64,000 nt of DNA. Origin: Channa striata (taxonomy: Eukaryota; Chordata; Actinopteri; Anabantiformes; Channidae). A program made the translations under genes and the position numbers. Position 1 is the stretch's first letter. Each line of letters starts with the position of its first letter. The notes beneath the pieces are model-generated. The model made no database searches. It was not told where the DNA came from and worked only from the letters and a program-made list of their open reading frames with translations. This document shows positions 24,448 through 38,689 of the stretch, one piece after another. The DNA lies in contig CM065186.1 in the NCBI GenBank assembly GCA_033026295.1, positions 1,555,001-1,619,000 of the forward strand. The letters are read 5' to 3'.

Positions 24448-25060
24448 TACAGTGACTTGAGAAAGTATTCAGGCTGCTTTAGTTTTTGCAGTTTGTGTTG
24501 TGGAATAATTTTAAATTGATAAAAGCCCCGTTTTCAATCGACATCCAATTAAACAACAATAATACACGTAAACAATAAAAAGATGGAGTCTCTAATTTAC
24601 AAGTTTGCTCCAAATCATGGTCAGGTGCTTTCTGTTGTTCTTGCAATGTGTTTTTAGGTGAAATTAACTTCGTTCACATGTGAGAAACTGAACGGATCAG
24701 ACATAGGTACACACCTGCAGGACACACCTGCCTTTAAGTCCAAGGAACTTTGCTGCATCCTCACCACAAACCTCTCAGTTAACTGGTCAGAATTAAGGGA
24801 AGGATGAATGCAGTCAAAATCAAAACAGTCCTCAAATCTAGTCCAGTGTGGATGAGACGCACCGAAGCGTCACCTTTGAGCCTGACAATGACCCGAAACA
24901 AACAGCCAAGACAACGCGGAAGTCTCTTCAGGCCAAGTTTGCCTTTGCCTGATTGATCCATCTACAGGCCACACACTAACCTCTACAAAGCATCTGTGGA
25001 GATTTCACCTTCTTTCCAATCTGACCCTGCTCAAGAGATCTCCTTGGAAAACATAATTTA
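24448..25060 (+). mobile_element. Tc1/mariner remnant, heavily decayed
   Basis: The left end TACAGTGACTTGAGAAAGTA is a typical fish Tc1-type terminus. Further in, the plus strand encodes PDNDPKQTAKTTRKSL near 24885, which matches the second catalytic Asp motif (DNDPKHTAK). The following bases CATCTGTGGAGATTTCACCT near 24987 match the segment after the PIENLW Glu motif, although the Glu motif itself is gone. The N-terminal half and the right terminus are not recognisable. It has the opposite orientation to the Tc1 at 21365. Confidence 0.65.
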
Positions 25061-25138
25061 AAAAAAAATCAGATAAACTTCTAATTCCAGGCATGAGAAG
25101 GTGAAACAGACGAAGCTCTACTATGGTAAAGAGACTTA

Positions 25139-25456
25139 AAGGAGTAAATGTACGTGAATCCCATTAAAACCCCACTGATTTCCCTATAGTAAATCATCTC
25201 TCCACCTCTAGCTTAAAAATGCCTCCAGGTGACATCACTTGGAGGAACCTTCAGTTCAGATTATGCCATATCATTGTCTAAATTGTGGAGTTTGTAATCA
25301 TGATCAACCTGCTTTTCCAAAACTCCACCAGACAACATCTGAACTCCTAATGATGAAAATCTCCACCGGGTGATGTCATTTAGCTAGAAGCAGAGAAATA
25401 TTTTCATAGAGGGAAGTCAGGGGGAAATTTAAAAGCATAAATGTACATTTATACCC
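25139..25456 (+). mobile_element. Foldback/MITE element, copy A
   Basis: The two halves are diverged inverted repeats of roughly 110-130 bp. GTAAATGTACGTGAATCCCA... at the left pairs with the reverse complement of ...GCATAAATGTACATTTATAC at the right. The GACTTCCCT.., TCTCTGCTTCTAGC and GACATCACxxGG..GAG blocks follow in the same order in each arm. A related element in the opposite orientation lies at 43686-43953, sharing CTCCAGxTGACATCA and CAGTTCAGATTATGC. No coding capacity. I cannot define a target duplication, so the superfamily is unknown. Confidence 0.75.
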
Positions 25457-26383
25457 TAAACTCAAGCCAGAGAAAGCCAGTTAAGGTGCTCTTTAAGATT
25501 TAGATTTTTAAGAAATCTGAAAACATCTTTGTCATTATTGGTTTTTGTAGATTGCTTTTAATATGCCACATTTGAGATTAATGTACAATGCAACACAACC
25601 TGCATGTTTGAAAAAAATGAAAGGCTCTGAATCCTTTCTGAAGCAAATATCTACAGTACAGGTGAGGTTAGACTGTGGTAAAGAAGTTTCATTGAAAGGG
25701 AATTCATGCAGTCTAATACGGGAAAGATAATTCACTCCTGGCTTCTGCTGCGAATTCTTTCCAGCACTTTTCAAAAAGGTTACCGACACATTGTCATGCA
25801 CTATTCATGCTGGAACGGACAATTGTGTGCTGGATGGTGACAGAGAAAAGGTTGAAATAAGTAGAAAATGTATGGTTTCTGGCTGTGACCAAGCATGTGA
25901 CCACTCAAAATATGCTTTTGGCAGCAGTTGTATGATGTCACAGCATGATGTTCACACCTTGTCCAACAGCCAAGAAACTTTCAAAAGAAGTTATGACTCT
26001 TCCTCACACTGACAATTCTCCTTACTTTTCTTTTCCCCCTCTTTCTCTCTTCCATTTGCCCCTCTCTTCTCACATTACAGCCCATTTCAATTTTTCCCTT
26101 GTTATTCCTTTCAATTTCTCCCATCACCTTGTTGGAGAGAGTCAGCTTTTTCCTCTCTCTGCTCATCTTCTGTCTTTATTCAATCAGCTTCAGCTCTCCT
26201 CTATCACTTTCCCAAACAACAGCCTTTGTCTGTTCTTTCAAAGTTCTCCTTTTCTCTGAACCTCAATTTTCTTGCCCATCATTACTTGCTTGCTCCTCAT
26301 CTCTCTGGACCAGAGGAACCAACAAGGGAAGCTGGATATTCAGACTGCATCCAGCACCTTGTTCAAAAGAATGTTAAGTATGT
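25457..26383. other. Noncoding with pyrimidine-rich tract
   Basis: Positions 26018-26300 are pyrimidine-rich on the plus strand (TTTCCCCCTCTTTCTCTCTT). Open frames here (25945-26259, 26099-26377) are the low-complexity Ser/Leu/Phe translation of that tract and are not genes. Confidence 0.5.
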
Positions 26384-26450
26384 AAAGTTTATTCATTTAG
26401 CACATTTCACAAAAAGAATCACAAAGTGCTTCGCAATAGACCTGATAGTT
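26384..26450. mobile_element. Possible dispersed fish repeat
   Basis: GTTTATTCATTTAGCACATT, then TTCACAAAAAGAATCACAAA and GTGCTTCGCAATAG, resembles a frequent fish repeat pattern 'TTTATTTAGCACATTTCA...CAAAGTGCTT'. Only this stretch is recognisable and the family is not determined. Confidence 0.3.
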
Positions 26451-29116
26451 CCTGGGATAAATGTTAATAAAGCTGGACATTTAGACAGGTTGCTGTATTT
26501 TAAGTGTTTACACTGTTATTCTAGATAGTTTAGATAGTTTCTAGTCATAATCGGCTGTTAAGTGTCTGTTATTTTGTTTCATATTTTCTTGGACAGAGCC
26601 AGAAAGCCATGCGAGCAATTTAGATTTGCATTTTACTAGTACTACTGTAAACATAAGTTAGCTTTACAATATAATTTTGTAAAAATATGTAGCCTGTACA
26701 CAGAATTAAAAAATAAAAATAAAAAAGGTTTAATCACTGTTACCTTTGTATATGAAAAACTGTTTATAATTCACCACCAGTTTGTTCGTTGCTATGAGGT
26801 GGACAGCACTGCACCATAAGAATATCTGGTAGCCACCCAGAGGGAGGCTCCTGAAACAGATTGCTGCGCTCTAGTAGAACATGAGAAAAAAACCTGTCTG
26901 CAAAGCAAAGACCAGACCTGTCCAGAAGTGGAAGGTCTCGGCTGGCCACATGATGGAAAGGTAAGGACAAGTAAACTCAGAAAGCTGACATTATCCGTCT
27001 CACACTGCTCCCACATTAATGGGGGTGGTGTTTCTTGACTTGACCTTATTACTAGTCTTATTAACCTAAATGCTTTTTGCACAGCAGACAGGTCTGCTTT
27101 TGCCTACAGAGCTCCTACAGTGACACAAACCTGTCACTATATTGACATTTCCAGAAAAAGTCAAATATCACATATGAACAATCAAACGTTTTCTCAATGA
27201 AACGTCTCTGGTTTTGAAACTCTTGGTTGGACAAAACAAGACATCCAAGGATGTAACCCTGAGCTATGGCGAATTTAAAAGACATTTATTCTCTATTGTC
27301 AGGCATTATAGCAAAAAAAAACTGATGAAGAAAGAATGAAATGAGAATAACCATTGTGTACACACAGGGTGAACATGTGGACCATTTACCAACTGCTGAC
27401 AATTCAGACAAAGGAAACCATATGCTGGAATGATAAGATTCATGTCCCCTGATGTCTCTCCTCATTATCTCTGCATACATGTAGTAAGAAGCCAAATATA
27501 CCAGGCAAACAACGATACGTTCAGAATTTTTAATCACACATCTTGTGTCGTGTGTTTATTTTTGGCACATGAAGATGCAGCATGTGTTCATTAGCAAATG
27601 TGATTAGAAGCCATCATGTCGCAGCAGATGTACACGAAATGCTTCTGTGTTTTTTTTTTTATTTATTATGTCTTTATTTAAGAGGGGCTCTTCAGTTCAT
27701 CTCCTCCCCCCCACCAGTATGAAACCTCCCGTCCACACTTTGTGAGTACAGGCTGCCTCTGACATGTAAGAACGGGCGTTTACTTGGTGAAAGGACTCCC
27801 GCAGCGCTTTAGCTCCCCACGGGGAGAGTTACAGCCACCGATAAGGCAGTGGCATTGACAAATGAAACTGCCTCTAATCTCTGTTCGACAGACATGAATG
27901 GCAGATTCAGATTAGTGCTCCAACTGGGCTGAGCTCTCAACTGAAACGCAGAGACACAAAAAGTTCCAAAAGGAAAGGCGATGACGTGCAGGTGTGTCAG
28001 GAAAATGACATGTCAGGTGTCCGTTTGCTGAGGGGGGGTGGATGAGCTGTTCTTTTATTTGACAGGATAATAACAAATCTCTTCTAAAAGTACTGTAGGT
28101 TACGACCTGTGGACTCACAGAATACAAAGCAACGAGCTGCAACTTGAAGTCAATTTGGACAATTTGTCTGTTGCTATGAATATTTTGCAATTAATGATCT
28201 TAGACCAGAAATACTGAAAATGTTGATGACACCTTCAAACCTGAAAGACATTGCAAACAATTTTAAATTAAATGATAAAGAAAACAATTTTGTTTTTTTG
28301 CTTCTCAGAGGTTCTTTTAAATTACTTTAATATATTTATTTAAAATCAGACTGTTACCGATTCACCTAATTACGTGTAATTGTACAAGGCTATTGTTATA
28401 GGAATATCTTTTGTTATTGATGCTTGTTTACAACAGGATTATCAGTCCTGCAAGAAACACAATACAAAAACAGCTGTGAAACAATAAATGCATGTTTCTA
28501 AAATTTACTTTTAATTTTTAGACTTTATGCTGAGGCTTCCAATGCCTAATCCCCTCGTCTTTCTTCCCCCTCCATCCTGCCTTTCACCTTCTTCCTTCTA
28601 CTTTTCTTCTCCTTCTTGGCCTACATCCTTCCTTTATCTCTTCTCTCTAATCCAATACATCTTGGAACTCACCCTCCATTTCTTTACTTCCCTCCTCTCC
28701 TTTAACCATTCCCTCCATCACCCTCATTTTATCTCTCTGTCTCCTCATGAATGCAGACGACTGCTCGAATGTCCCACAAGGCCCCTTTAGTTTCTCCTCT
28801 TGTGGATTAACAGAGCAGGGGGGATGCAGCCATTTCCTGTGCGCCGTTTTAATCATTAAAGTGCTCCATATGGTGTCCAGCCACTAACGACCACCGGAGG
28901 AGCAGTGTGGTAACAATAACAGCGAGCAACTCAACTGTTAGAAACAAACTCATCTAACTTCAAAACTGCTGTCGACAGGCAACAGAGCAAGACAACAGAA
29001 CCCAACAGAAACTTAAGCTTCACACCCCAGGTGTCATAATTTCCACTGATTGGGTGGAGGTACAAGAGGAGAGACAGATTCGCTACAATGAACAGAACAA
29101 CAGCGGTCGACTATGC
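26451..29116. other. Noncoding; pyrimidine tract, possible CNE
   Basis: Positions 27660-27905 are GC-balanced, complex and free of frames or repeats, a profile compatible with a conserved noncoding element. Positions 28545-28735 form a strong plus-strand pyrimidine tract, and the open frame 28527-28790 is its low-complexity shadow. No gene is recognised. Confidence 0.4.
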
Positions 29117-29440
29117 CAGCTGTCCCCAACCTATTTTGAGCCACGGACCAGTTTAATGTCAGACAGTATTTTCATGGACAGGCCTTCAAGGTGTGGTGGA
29201 TAAAAACAACAAAATGAAATCATACGACCGGCATTAAAAAAAAACACTATAATCGAAACATAATAATAAATGTGAATCCATTGTGCATGCAACTTTATCA
29301 GCAGCGTCCTCGTAATATCGGGCCAACATCATAATGTGAATAACGGCCTCTCAGCCCCACACTACCCGCATGGAGAGAAATAAAGTGGCGACTCACAGGC
29401 TAAAGAAAACTATCGTCGTGTCGTGTCTCTGCCAGGCAAG
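29117..29440 (+). mobile_element. hAT element, one end only
   Basis: The sequence begins CAGCTGTCCCCAACCTATTT then GAGCCACGGACCAGTTTAAT. It continues through TTCATGGACAGGCCTTCAAG and GTGTGGTGGATAAAAACAAC. This is the well-known end of a vertebrate hAT family (CAGTGTTCCCCAACC..GAGCCACGGACCGGTTT..ACGGACCGGCC). The opposite terminus, expected to carry GGTCCGCGGCCCGG..GGGGACCACTG, is not seen, so the copy is truncated. No transposase coding is recognisable. The right boundary is approximate. Confidence 0.75.
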
Positions 29441-29896
29441 TGACATCATATTTTTGTAATTTGGTGATTATACATTTTTTGTTCTGTTTGCGGTGGTAGG
29501 TTTGTAAAAAAAACTAATGAACACAACATAGCAGTTGGTTTACACCATTCTACAAAAAGCTGGGAGCGAGATATAAACACTGCGCCCAAAGATTAGCTAG
29601 CTATTAAATGTGTTTTAAGGTACACTTTTAATCACGTGTCAGAAAAATATTTTAAACTTCTGGTGATCACAACTGCAATAAGTACCAATTGTTAATCCTA
29701 CCAAATTAAGGGGCAAAAGCTTTGTGGATGAACAGAAAATTGTCTGAATATTAATATACTGCACAGAAAAGACAGAAAATAGTTGAAACAACCCTTAAAA
29801 CCTCTGACATTAAAACACTGAATTGACTGACCTTAATTTCATCCCAAACTGCCTGAAGTTCTGACATGAGGCTTTAAACATATTATATTTAGTGAA

Positions 29897-29899
<3 letters not shown>
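29441..29899. other. Noncoding, nothing assignable
   Basis: AT-rich sequence between the hAT fragment and the CA array. Confidence 0.5.

Positions 29900-29929
<30 letters not shown>
29900..29929. repeat. (CA)~14 microsatellite
   Basis: Perfect CA dinucleotide array. Confidence 0.96.
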
Positions 29930-29930
<1 letters not shown>

Positions 29931-32900
29931 ATATGCTGCTTTACAAGCTCAGGTACACGTATAGACACCAGGGCAGTGACGTGGAAGGAAATACGGCTTT
30001 ACAGCTGGCTGTCATCATTAAAAGTGATGATGAAGACAGCGTGAAACGTTTTAATTAATATATTCTGAGGAGACTGAGGACAGACAGCAGGTAACAGTGT
30101 TTTGCTGTGTTGAAGCTCAGTTCCCTTGTTGCAGAGTTGCAGGTTTCAGCTGTCAGAAGGCAGCCGGTAGTGAAGGTTCAACATTATACTTATAACAAGC
30201 TCACTACCTGACTTTACAGACCTCGGCACAGTTAGTTTGACATTAATAAATTAACTCTGAATTCAAAATGTATTTAATCTGCACATTAAAATTCAAAACC
30301 TTGAAGCAAGCTGTATAATTGTTAAATGAAACGCGGGCTAATGTGGAAAAAGATGCACGCTGTGACTTTTAATGACAAGCAGGAGCAGTCGCTTCAAGCA
30401 CGGAAGAGTGTAAAAGGACCTGAAAATGGCCGGTCACAGCAGGAGTGGGGTGATGATTAGAGGGAAGAAAAAGGTCTGATTAACACCTCCTGTCCCTGAG
30501 GGCTTAACTGAAACAGCGGGTCTTTTCCCTTGGTGTTTAAAAGCCCATCTGAAGCAAAGCCCTCAACATTTCGCAACTTGAAAATATTAAATTCTAACTT
30601 TTAATAATTTTTTAATATCCAGTACAATTAGTAACATCAACAAACTTTAGGAAAATGTTGTTGCTGCACAGCCAGGTGGGGTGCTGAGTGACAGGCACAT
30701 GAATAATCAGTGCAGTATGAAGCACTCAGTGTTCTACATTTGAAGTGAGGAAATTATTATAATCATAATCCTACAAGGAGCACAGGTGAAGCTGCAGGTA
30801 TAAGAGCATGAACACAGAAAACAGCAAAGAGGAAGAACATGCAGAAGTCAGACAAACATGACAACTGCAATATTGTGCACCATGTGAATGTTTGTGTCTT
30901 AAAATAAGATGGTTCCTTTATTACTATAAAATAAATGGACTTGGCCAAGTAGCATCCTCTAACATACTTGACCGTGCTTATTGACAATATTTTAACTTTA
31001 CAACACGAAATCATAATCTATCCAAAAAATATTGATGTGGAAACTGGTGACTACACTTCATAAAGAAAATACCACAACATAACAGCTGCAGAGTCTGCAA
31101 GGCCTGTTGTCTGGCCATCTACACCGTATTACGAAGTGTACATTTTTTATTTTCATAAGCCCTGTGGTTGGTTGGTAACTTCATCTGAGAAAGAGCCCCC
31201 GCCCAGTGGTTTAACCAAGGACCACAGCAGACAACACCACAATATTTAATGTGATGTTAAGAATCATTTGTAATCAACTAATCATAATATCCTGTATGGC
31301 CTTTTATTTACAGAAAGTAAATTCAGCCTTTTCAAGACTTCTGAAGACATGCAGTTTACTGGTGTTTATGTCATTTGCTCTTATTGGTAAAAGTACTTAA
31401 TGACAGCCAGTGAAACTGACGTGTCAAGCTAGACTGGGTTGAAAGAAACAGAAATATAGGCAGAGACAGATGACACGGAGCAGGACTGATGGTGGTAGAG
31501 AACGTGAAGAAAATGTGATAAAATGTCTGGAGGCCATTACGAGCTCCCAGGCCTTTATCCCTGTCAAGCACAGGGCAATTTCACAGGAAATGGAAGAGGT
31601 GGGAAGCAGGTGAGGCGAAAGTGGAAATCACTCTATCCTCAGAGGCAGAAATGAAAAGAGTGGATTCCTCTGAATTCATTTTACTATTGAGAGGAGACTC
31701 AACATAGTGATTAGCATCAAAATCCAGGATTAGAGAAAAATATAATTTAAAGCTGTAGCCCAGAGATGGTGTGGAAAATATTTTATGGATTGATTGCTTT
31801 GTTGAACAGAGTACTGCCTGCACTCATTTTAAAGCAAACGTGAAAAAAACTGTCTAATAACACATAATGGAATTTAATGGCAAAAGAAATGTACAAAAGA
31901 AATAAAAGATATTTTACTACTTGTACCACTGTTATTTCACTCAATTTATTTAAATTACTTATGTACAAACCTGTGTAAATCACTACATTTACAACTGACT
32001 TTTTTCTCCCAAGTCTTTTAATTTCCCGTTTGTTCAGCTGTCAAATCACTCGATATGATAAAACACGGAGTTGAGGTTTACTGCCTGGCTCATGCATCTC
32101 CTCCCTCTCTGTTCCTGGAAACATGTAAAGGTGTGACATCATTCCACCACTTCCACAAAATACAGTCCTTCAATTACGCAAACACCTTATTTCTGTGTAA
32201 AGAAACCGTAAACAGAACTAGCAGGATTTATCAATGACATGGTTGCACCAATTAACTCCACATTCAGCAAATCACTGTGAGTTCTGTGTAACAACTTTGG
32301 TTAATCAAGTCTTTTTTTTTATACATGACCAACACTGTGCACCGTCCCCTGTGGCCTACGCACAGCAAGGCAAGGAAAAACAGCTGACTTACAGAATACT
32401 GAAGAGTTTGAGACTTACATACTGCCAGGAGGAATGGAATGTCTGAAAAAGTTGCTGCAATGCCATGGAATTGTTGCCAGGCAATGTACTGATGTTTCGC
32501 AGAAAGACCAGGGGGCAACTGTTTTGCACCACAAACAACATTGTGAAGAAACACGAACTAAAGTTGTCAATTCAAACATTTTGTTTTTTGTACCACAAAA
32601 CACACTGGGGCCTTATTTCCCTTGTGTCTGAGTGCAAAATCACTTCGGACTGACCAAAAATTCTTAGAACGATGCAACTGTGGTGAGCTCCGGAGGTGTC
32701 TCAAATGCTTAGGAGTTGCCAGGAGATGTTTGTACAGAAAGAAGTGGTCTAATTCTGTGGGAAGAGAGATTTTCCCAGCATTTAACAACATGGAGATCGT
32801 TAAAAGACACCGTTTGACTAAATCACATATGTAAAAGAGAAGAACAGGTTGTGTGCATTTTTTTATTAGCAGGAAGATGTTGCTGATTTGGGTTTCGGCT

Positions 32901-35900
32901 GACAGTGTGCCACAAATTCTTCTAAACTCTTACTGCAGCACAGAAAATGTCCAGAATTATACATTTCTCCACCAGGTTTTAGCTTATCACATGTTAAAAC
33001 TAAGCTGCACGTTTACAAATCACTATTTCAACTGGCATTGTAGGAGCCATCGAAAACAACCACCCAAACACCAACACGATGTGTGAATAAAAACATTATC
33101 AGAGCATTAACACCCATAACAATGGAGGTGAACTAATGATCATTTTGTGGACAAATGGCCCAGAGGCACACACACCAAGGAGAATATAAGGGATGTAGTA
33201 TAAACCTCGGTGTTTGTCTGCATGACACTGTGTGAGTGAGATTTATTCTGACTGCAACACGCTCAAGTTTAATCAATGGAGATTTTCGAGTTTTAAAAAC
33301 TTTTATAAACAGAAACTTATTTTTTTAAATGTTGATTTCTTCCCGTAATTTCATTACACATAATATTCTAACACCGATTAAAACTTTTGAAAGGTTTGTC
33401 TGAAAATCTGTCAAATCCAAAAGGAACTGTCTAAATAACATTACAAGATACCATTTAAGTCCTACGAAACCTTTCCATAGTCTCAGTCACAAAAATATTT
33501 TAAATATTTAGTATACTAGTCAAACAAATGCCCAGAATTTCATCAAATTTTGAACTTTTTAGGGCCAGAGAGCATGTGCATCCATCCCCAGTCACAACTC
33601 TTGGTTCTACACACATACATGGAGACAAAATCTGACAACTCCTAAAACTATTCTAGACTCCCCAAATCATATCAGACCCAACGGATCAGACTCTGACAAC
33701 AGTAAAAATAAATGGCCATCAGGCTGTAAATTCAGCGTCATTTCATACAAGCCGTTCACTTGTCGAAAACCTGCATAAAGTATTTACACAGTAAATGGCT
33801 TTATTTGCTTTTTTAACTAATGAATCCTACATACATTTTCTGTGACTTATTTCTGAAGACACTATTATTTGCAGCTGTATTTCAGAACTGGAGACGTCTC
33901 CATGACACATGAGGTGAGGAGCGTTTTAAAGAATACAGTGTTTTTGGATCCAGCTGTATTTCAACATGCCTCACGTTCGTGCGAGTTCACTAAGGTTTCA
34001 CCATCTTCGTTGTCATGTTGAATGTTATTATGTGCAATATAAATAATATCCTGTAAGTCCTCCATAGTTAAAATGCTGTGCAGAAGGAGGAGTTAAATTA
34101 CTGAGGAGGATGGTGAATTTTTCATTCCCTAGCTTCCCATGTAATGTTGATCCCACCCGTATGGAGCTGCAGCATTACATATTCCCTTTTCTGATACACT
34201 GATACATTCATAAGGCTGTCTGTTTGCTCTCCACTCATTTCTTTACTTTTGGCGATTTTCCACCATGCGTTCCCAGTGCATCAGCTCCTCTCAGAGACCA
34301 ATAAAGTTTTATTTTTGGCTTTTTGAAAAACCTGAATATACAGTGGGGTCACTGCTGATTTGTATTAAATCAATCTTGTTTTGTTTTTCCCATTTCGCTC
34401 TTATTGTGCGTTTTCAGAGCAGATATAGATCTCATCCAATCCCAAGCTGGAAGGAAGGAATAGAAAAAGTGGGGGCATAGAGGATGAAGAAGACCGTGAG
34501 AAAGACAGATGTATGGGGAGTGGGGAAGGTAATATTTCCTATCATTGATCTCACATTTGTATTCAACACAACTTTTACCTGGCAGCAGCAACTGAAACAT
34601 TAACAGCTTGCTTCTTTAAAACATGGGTTAAAGGTCTGGAGGGTAAACATGAAGACAAGAAGAATGACGAGAAGTGAAAGCAAAATTATATTCTGAAAAA
34701 GTCTGGTTTATGTCCAGAAAACCTTTACAGGAAAACCTTTACAATACTGTGCAATGTTTAGGGAAATACCTGCAGAAATACTGTAAGTTCTGTTAATATG
34801 GCCAACGACTCTAAAACAAAAGGGTAGGTAGGAGTGCAGTGACGAAGGGTGCCCCTTTTCTATCTTTATAGCTAAAAGCAACCCTCTATATACACAAAGA
34901 TTGTTTGGGATTTGTTTCCTTTATAAAGAGTGGTTGGGCACTGGTACATTTTACTGTTTTTTGGTACAAAATTATCAGTACAACTCACAACAGAGTCACT
35001 TATTCTAACACAGGGATGCGGGGAAAAAAAAAAGAAAGTGCACTCTCTAGCAAAGACCTATGTAGGCTGAGTCCATAGTTAACGTTTTTATACACCCAAC
35101 AAGGCGGCAGGTATCGATCCCAAATGCTACAGTGAAAAAGCATCTCTCAGTCAGCCGTCAGAAAAACAGTTGTCCAAATGCTGATTGTTGGCAGACCAGG
35201 TTGCCAGATTACGGTGAATCTGTTCATGCTTGTCTGCTATCATTGGGCAGTTCCATCAATAGGTGGAGGGGACCAAAACAGAGGTCACACAGGAATTACT
35301 GAATTACTTTGCGAAACAAATCAAACTTCAAAAGAATCATTATGTGGCTTTGTAAGTGCTATTTGATAATTGATAAATTCAAAATCTGTTGTCATTTTAG
35401 TCCACATGACTATCATCGTGACATTAATCCTGACAAAATAATGAATTATTAAAATATGTAACACTAAAAAAGGTATTCTTCCAAGCCACTAAGTAGTCAA
35501 TCCGATTGGAGTATGCATTACATCACTGCAGAATATGCAAAAAGTGAAATTCCAAAGTGCTCAATAAATACATACATCAGACCAGTTAACTTCAATGTGC
35601 TATGACTGAAAGCTCCAGACCAGCCAGTGAAATAACCTTTTTGGTGAGTTTGCAGTTTCCAAGGTCAAGCATTAACTTTAGCAAGTATTTCAAATGTGTT
35701 ACACTAGAAATGCCTAAAGCCAAAAAGATCATAATAACAGTCTCCTAAACACAGGCTGCATTACTTTCAAGTTACTTATATAAATAAAGCTGGAAATCAA
35801 TATTTCATTGTTTGTTTTTACACCTACCATCCTAAAAATCACCCGAGGTTACACAAACATCAATGAAGCTTCGAGGATGAATCTCACTTGACGAGAAAGC

Positions 35901-38689
35901 CGACAATTCAAAGACAAACAGGCAGCTACAATATTTTTATCTTTTTTACTGAGGTTGAATCTAATGCAAGCCATAAAAACAGTCGTGCAGTAATAATAGC
36001 ATATGTTGAGTTTATTTTAACAATGTATCACATGTTTCTTAATCTCTTCATTTCTTGGGCCAGAGTTGACTGTTGTTCACTCAACATGATTGAATAGGTA
36101 TTTCATATACAGCCACATTTACATGAGCACTGGGGTCTGCACAATGTGATGGAGTAGCAGTTTCAACATGGCAACTCTGAGCACACACTGGAAATGTGAT
36201 AGTTCAGAGGTGGTAGGTATACACCAACCCCTCAGTTCTCAAGTGCAAGTGGAGGTTTTGGACAAAAAAAACTTCACTACAAGTACCAATTAAATTTTAC
36301 TCAGACAACAGAACTGAGCAGACTATGTAAATAATACTGCACAAATTAAAGTACTCCACAAACAGTTTTAATTTTAAATAATACATACAATTATGGTAAA
36401 TATGGCAAAACATGTACAGTAGGTCCTTTAAAAAAAGGATCAAAGGTTGGTAAAGGTGGAGCTGATTTTAACCACTTTATGTGCTGATACAATGATGGCT
36501 ATTGAGTGTCTATATATCCTGTATATGAAAGTGGGGGCAGAATACTAAATGCACCTCTGCAATATTGCTCTCCTATTGCAATTTTGTGCCCAGCAGTCAG
36601 TAATTTTCACAGACTAAAATTTCTTGCAACTTCATAGCTAGACCTTGTTTATGTATGTAGCCAGTGTGGTCCAATCTACACGGTTTGATTTACAGGTTGC
36701 CATGTGAAGGACATCCACCTGTAGGCAGCCGTCTTCATCTTTACATTCAGTTCCACTCCGACTTTCCCTTAAATCTAATCTGCCTGTGGCTCCGAATAAA
36801 TAACTGAGCTGAACAGCTGATGAGCAGCAGCTCTGCGGTATGAGCCAACCCTCGAGTTACAACTATAACTGCTATTTTTCTGCTCTGCTAACATTTTATC
36901 GCCTGACCACTATATTTTTATTGTTCTTTTATAACATGGATCTATCCAGGAAAAATAAAATACACCAAATGACCTCAGCAATCACATCTCTACATTTGTT
37001 GTTTGTCTAAAAACATACACCTACAAAATCTTACTTTAAATTCTAGTAGAAATGCCAAAACTTGCAAATCATGAAAAATACATTTGATTTGAAATTTGAT
37101 TATTTTGATGAACATTACACAGTCACAATTACCTTAAAATGTCTTTGAATTGATAAAGTGTTACACGTTGGTAATTTATGCTGGTGGGACTAATCCAATT
37201 AATGGTTTAAACTTCAGTGATCCACTAGTGATACTGTAGCTGCTATTTTAAAAGCCAGCGCAACCTGTGGGAAACCAACATATGAACACGAGTAAATCAA
37301 ACCAACAAAACCCAACAATATTTAGACGACGTGCTCTCCTTTCTGACCCACAGCCAGGCATCAGAAAGAATTAGCTGGACAAGAACTGCATGCTGATAAG
37401 AATAAAAAAAACACTTAGCTTAGCAATAACTGCTCTTCCCACGATCAATAATCAAAATCAAAACACATGACCACCAACACTACACATTATAACACATAAG
37501 CTTAACAATGTAATCTCTGCCGAAAACAAAATCAAATGTATCCCTGTTGTAGTGAAAGCTGTTATAACACCTTTACCAGTTTCTAGATGAGCTTAAACTA
37601 TTCCCAGAAAGACCCAAATATAGTTTGAGACAGCACAGGTACAACAACTGCACAGGCACAATAACTTTGCCAACAGAAGGCTGAGAGTTTTATGTGCTAC
37701 AACACAAAATATCATAATGGTTCCAAATATAATGGCCGACTCTGATTCACGTGAGTTTGTAAGAAAAAAAACATTTCAGTCTAATGCAACATATGACACA
37801 TATTGATAGTTATTGGTAGTCAAACAGTTCTTGTTAATTTACATTTTGAAATAAGCCTTCCGAGCTCCACCTAATGGTTATGACCAAAACAAAACACACA
37901 CGACCCAACTTTTACGGAGATTCTCTGATCAACAAAGACCTGCTACTGTAAGATTAAAACAGCCTAGCTGTAGTTTTATTACTTCAATTCAAAGTTTTTT
38001 TTTGTGAAGTGAAATTAACTTCCTAATGAAACCCTTTGCAACTTGTTGAAAAATTCAACAGTCAAATTGTGAAGACACAAATATCCTATAATCACAAATA
38101 AACCTCCTTCATTGTTGAAAAACCTGGATGTATTCAGGGTTTTTTTTTGGAAGCCAAACAAAGTTTTATGGTCGTTTTGGGGCCAATTCTATCCCACTGG
38201 GTCTCATCTGAGCAGCGGTGGCAGTAAAAACCCTTGGGCTCACACACAAATAATGCACAATATTTGAAGTTTTATGTTTTTGCCTCTTCAACACTTGTGG
38301 TTCCTGGCAGAAAATAGTTTAGATTATATCTTTTGATTACCATGATTTAAAAAGTACCCAATTATTGCACCTGGGATACGATGGAGGATGAGGGCTGTTT
38401 TCATACAGCATTCCCTTTCTAGGAGAACTTGAGTAAAAAAGAAAAAGCTGTTCTCGTCTAATAAAGATTTTTCCCTGGCAGCAAATTTATTTCCACATCT
38501 CTCATCTATTGTTGTGGAGATTAAATATTTATTTTGTGTAGGTGTATTCATTTTTAACCTGGAAACATGAAAACACACTCAAAAGATTAAAATTTTGAAA
38601 ACAAAACGAAGTGTTGGCTAGTGTGAGCATATATACACAACCTTACTTGTAGATGCACCACTTGTTTGCAATTCTGTGACATACCTTAA
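29930..38689. other. 8.8 kb noncoding, no assignable element
   Basis: This is the longest stretch with no recognised transposon, exon or RNA gene. The block near 30330-30560 is more complex and GC-balanced than its surroundings. The 32234-32834 interval is dense in overlapping short frames on both strands (for example 32434-32631 and 32622-32834 plus), but none shows a domain I recognise and they contradict each other. The rest is AT-rich with short A/T runs. Ancient repeats may be hidden below my ability to recognise them. Confidence 0.4.

Noticed and set aside
26099..26377. Ser/Leu/Phe-rich frames in 25945-26528, and similar at 28527-28790
   Set aside because: They are translations of pyrimidine-rich tracts with no domain or splice context.
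32234..32834. Dense overlapping frames as a possible gene or transposon coding region
   Set aside because: Frames lie on both strands and contradict each other. None carries a motif I recognise.
35101..35165. GGTATCGATCCC as a B-box of another SINE
   Set aside because: No A-box at a suitable distance on either strand and no SINE body.
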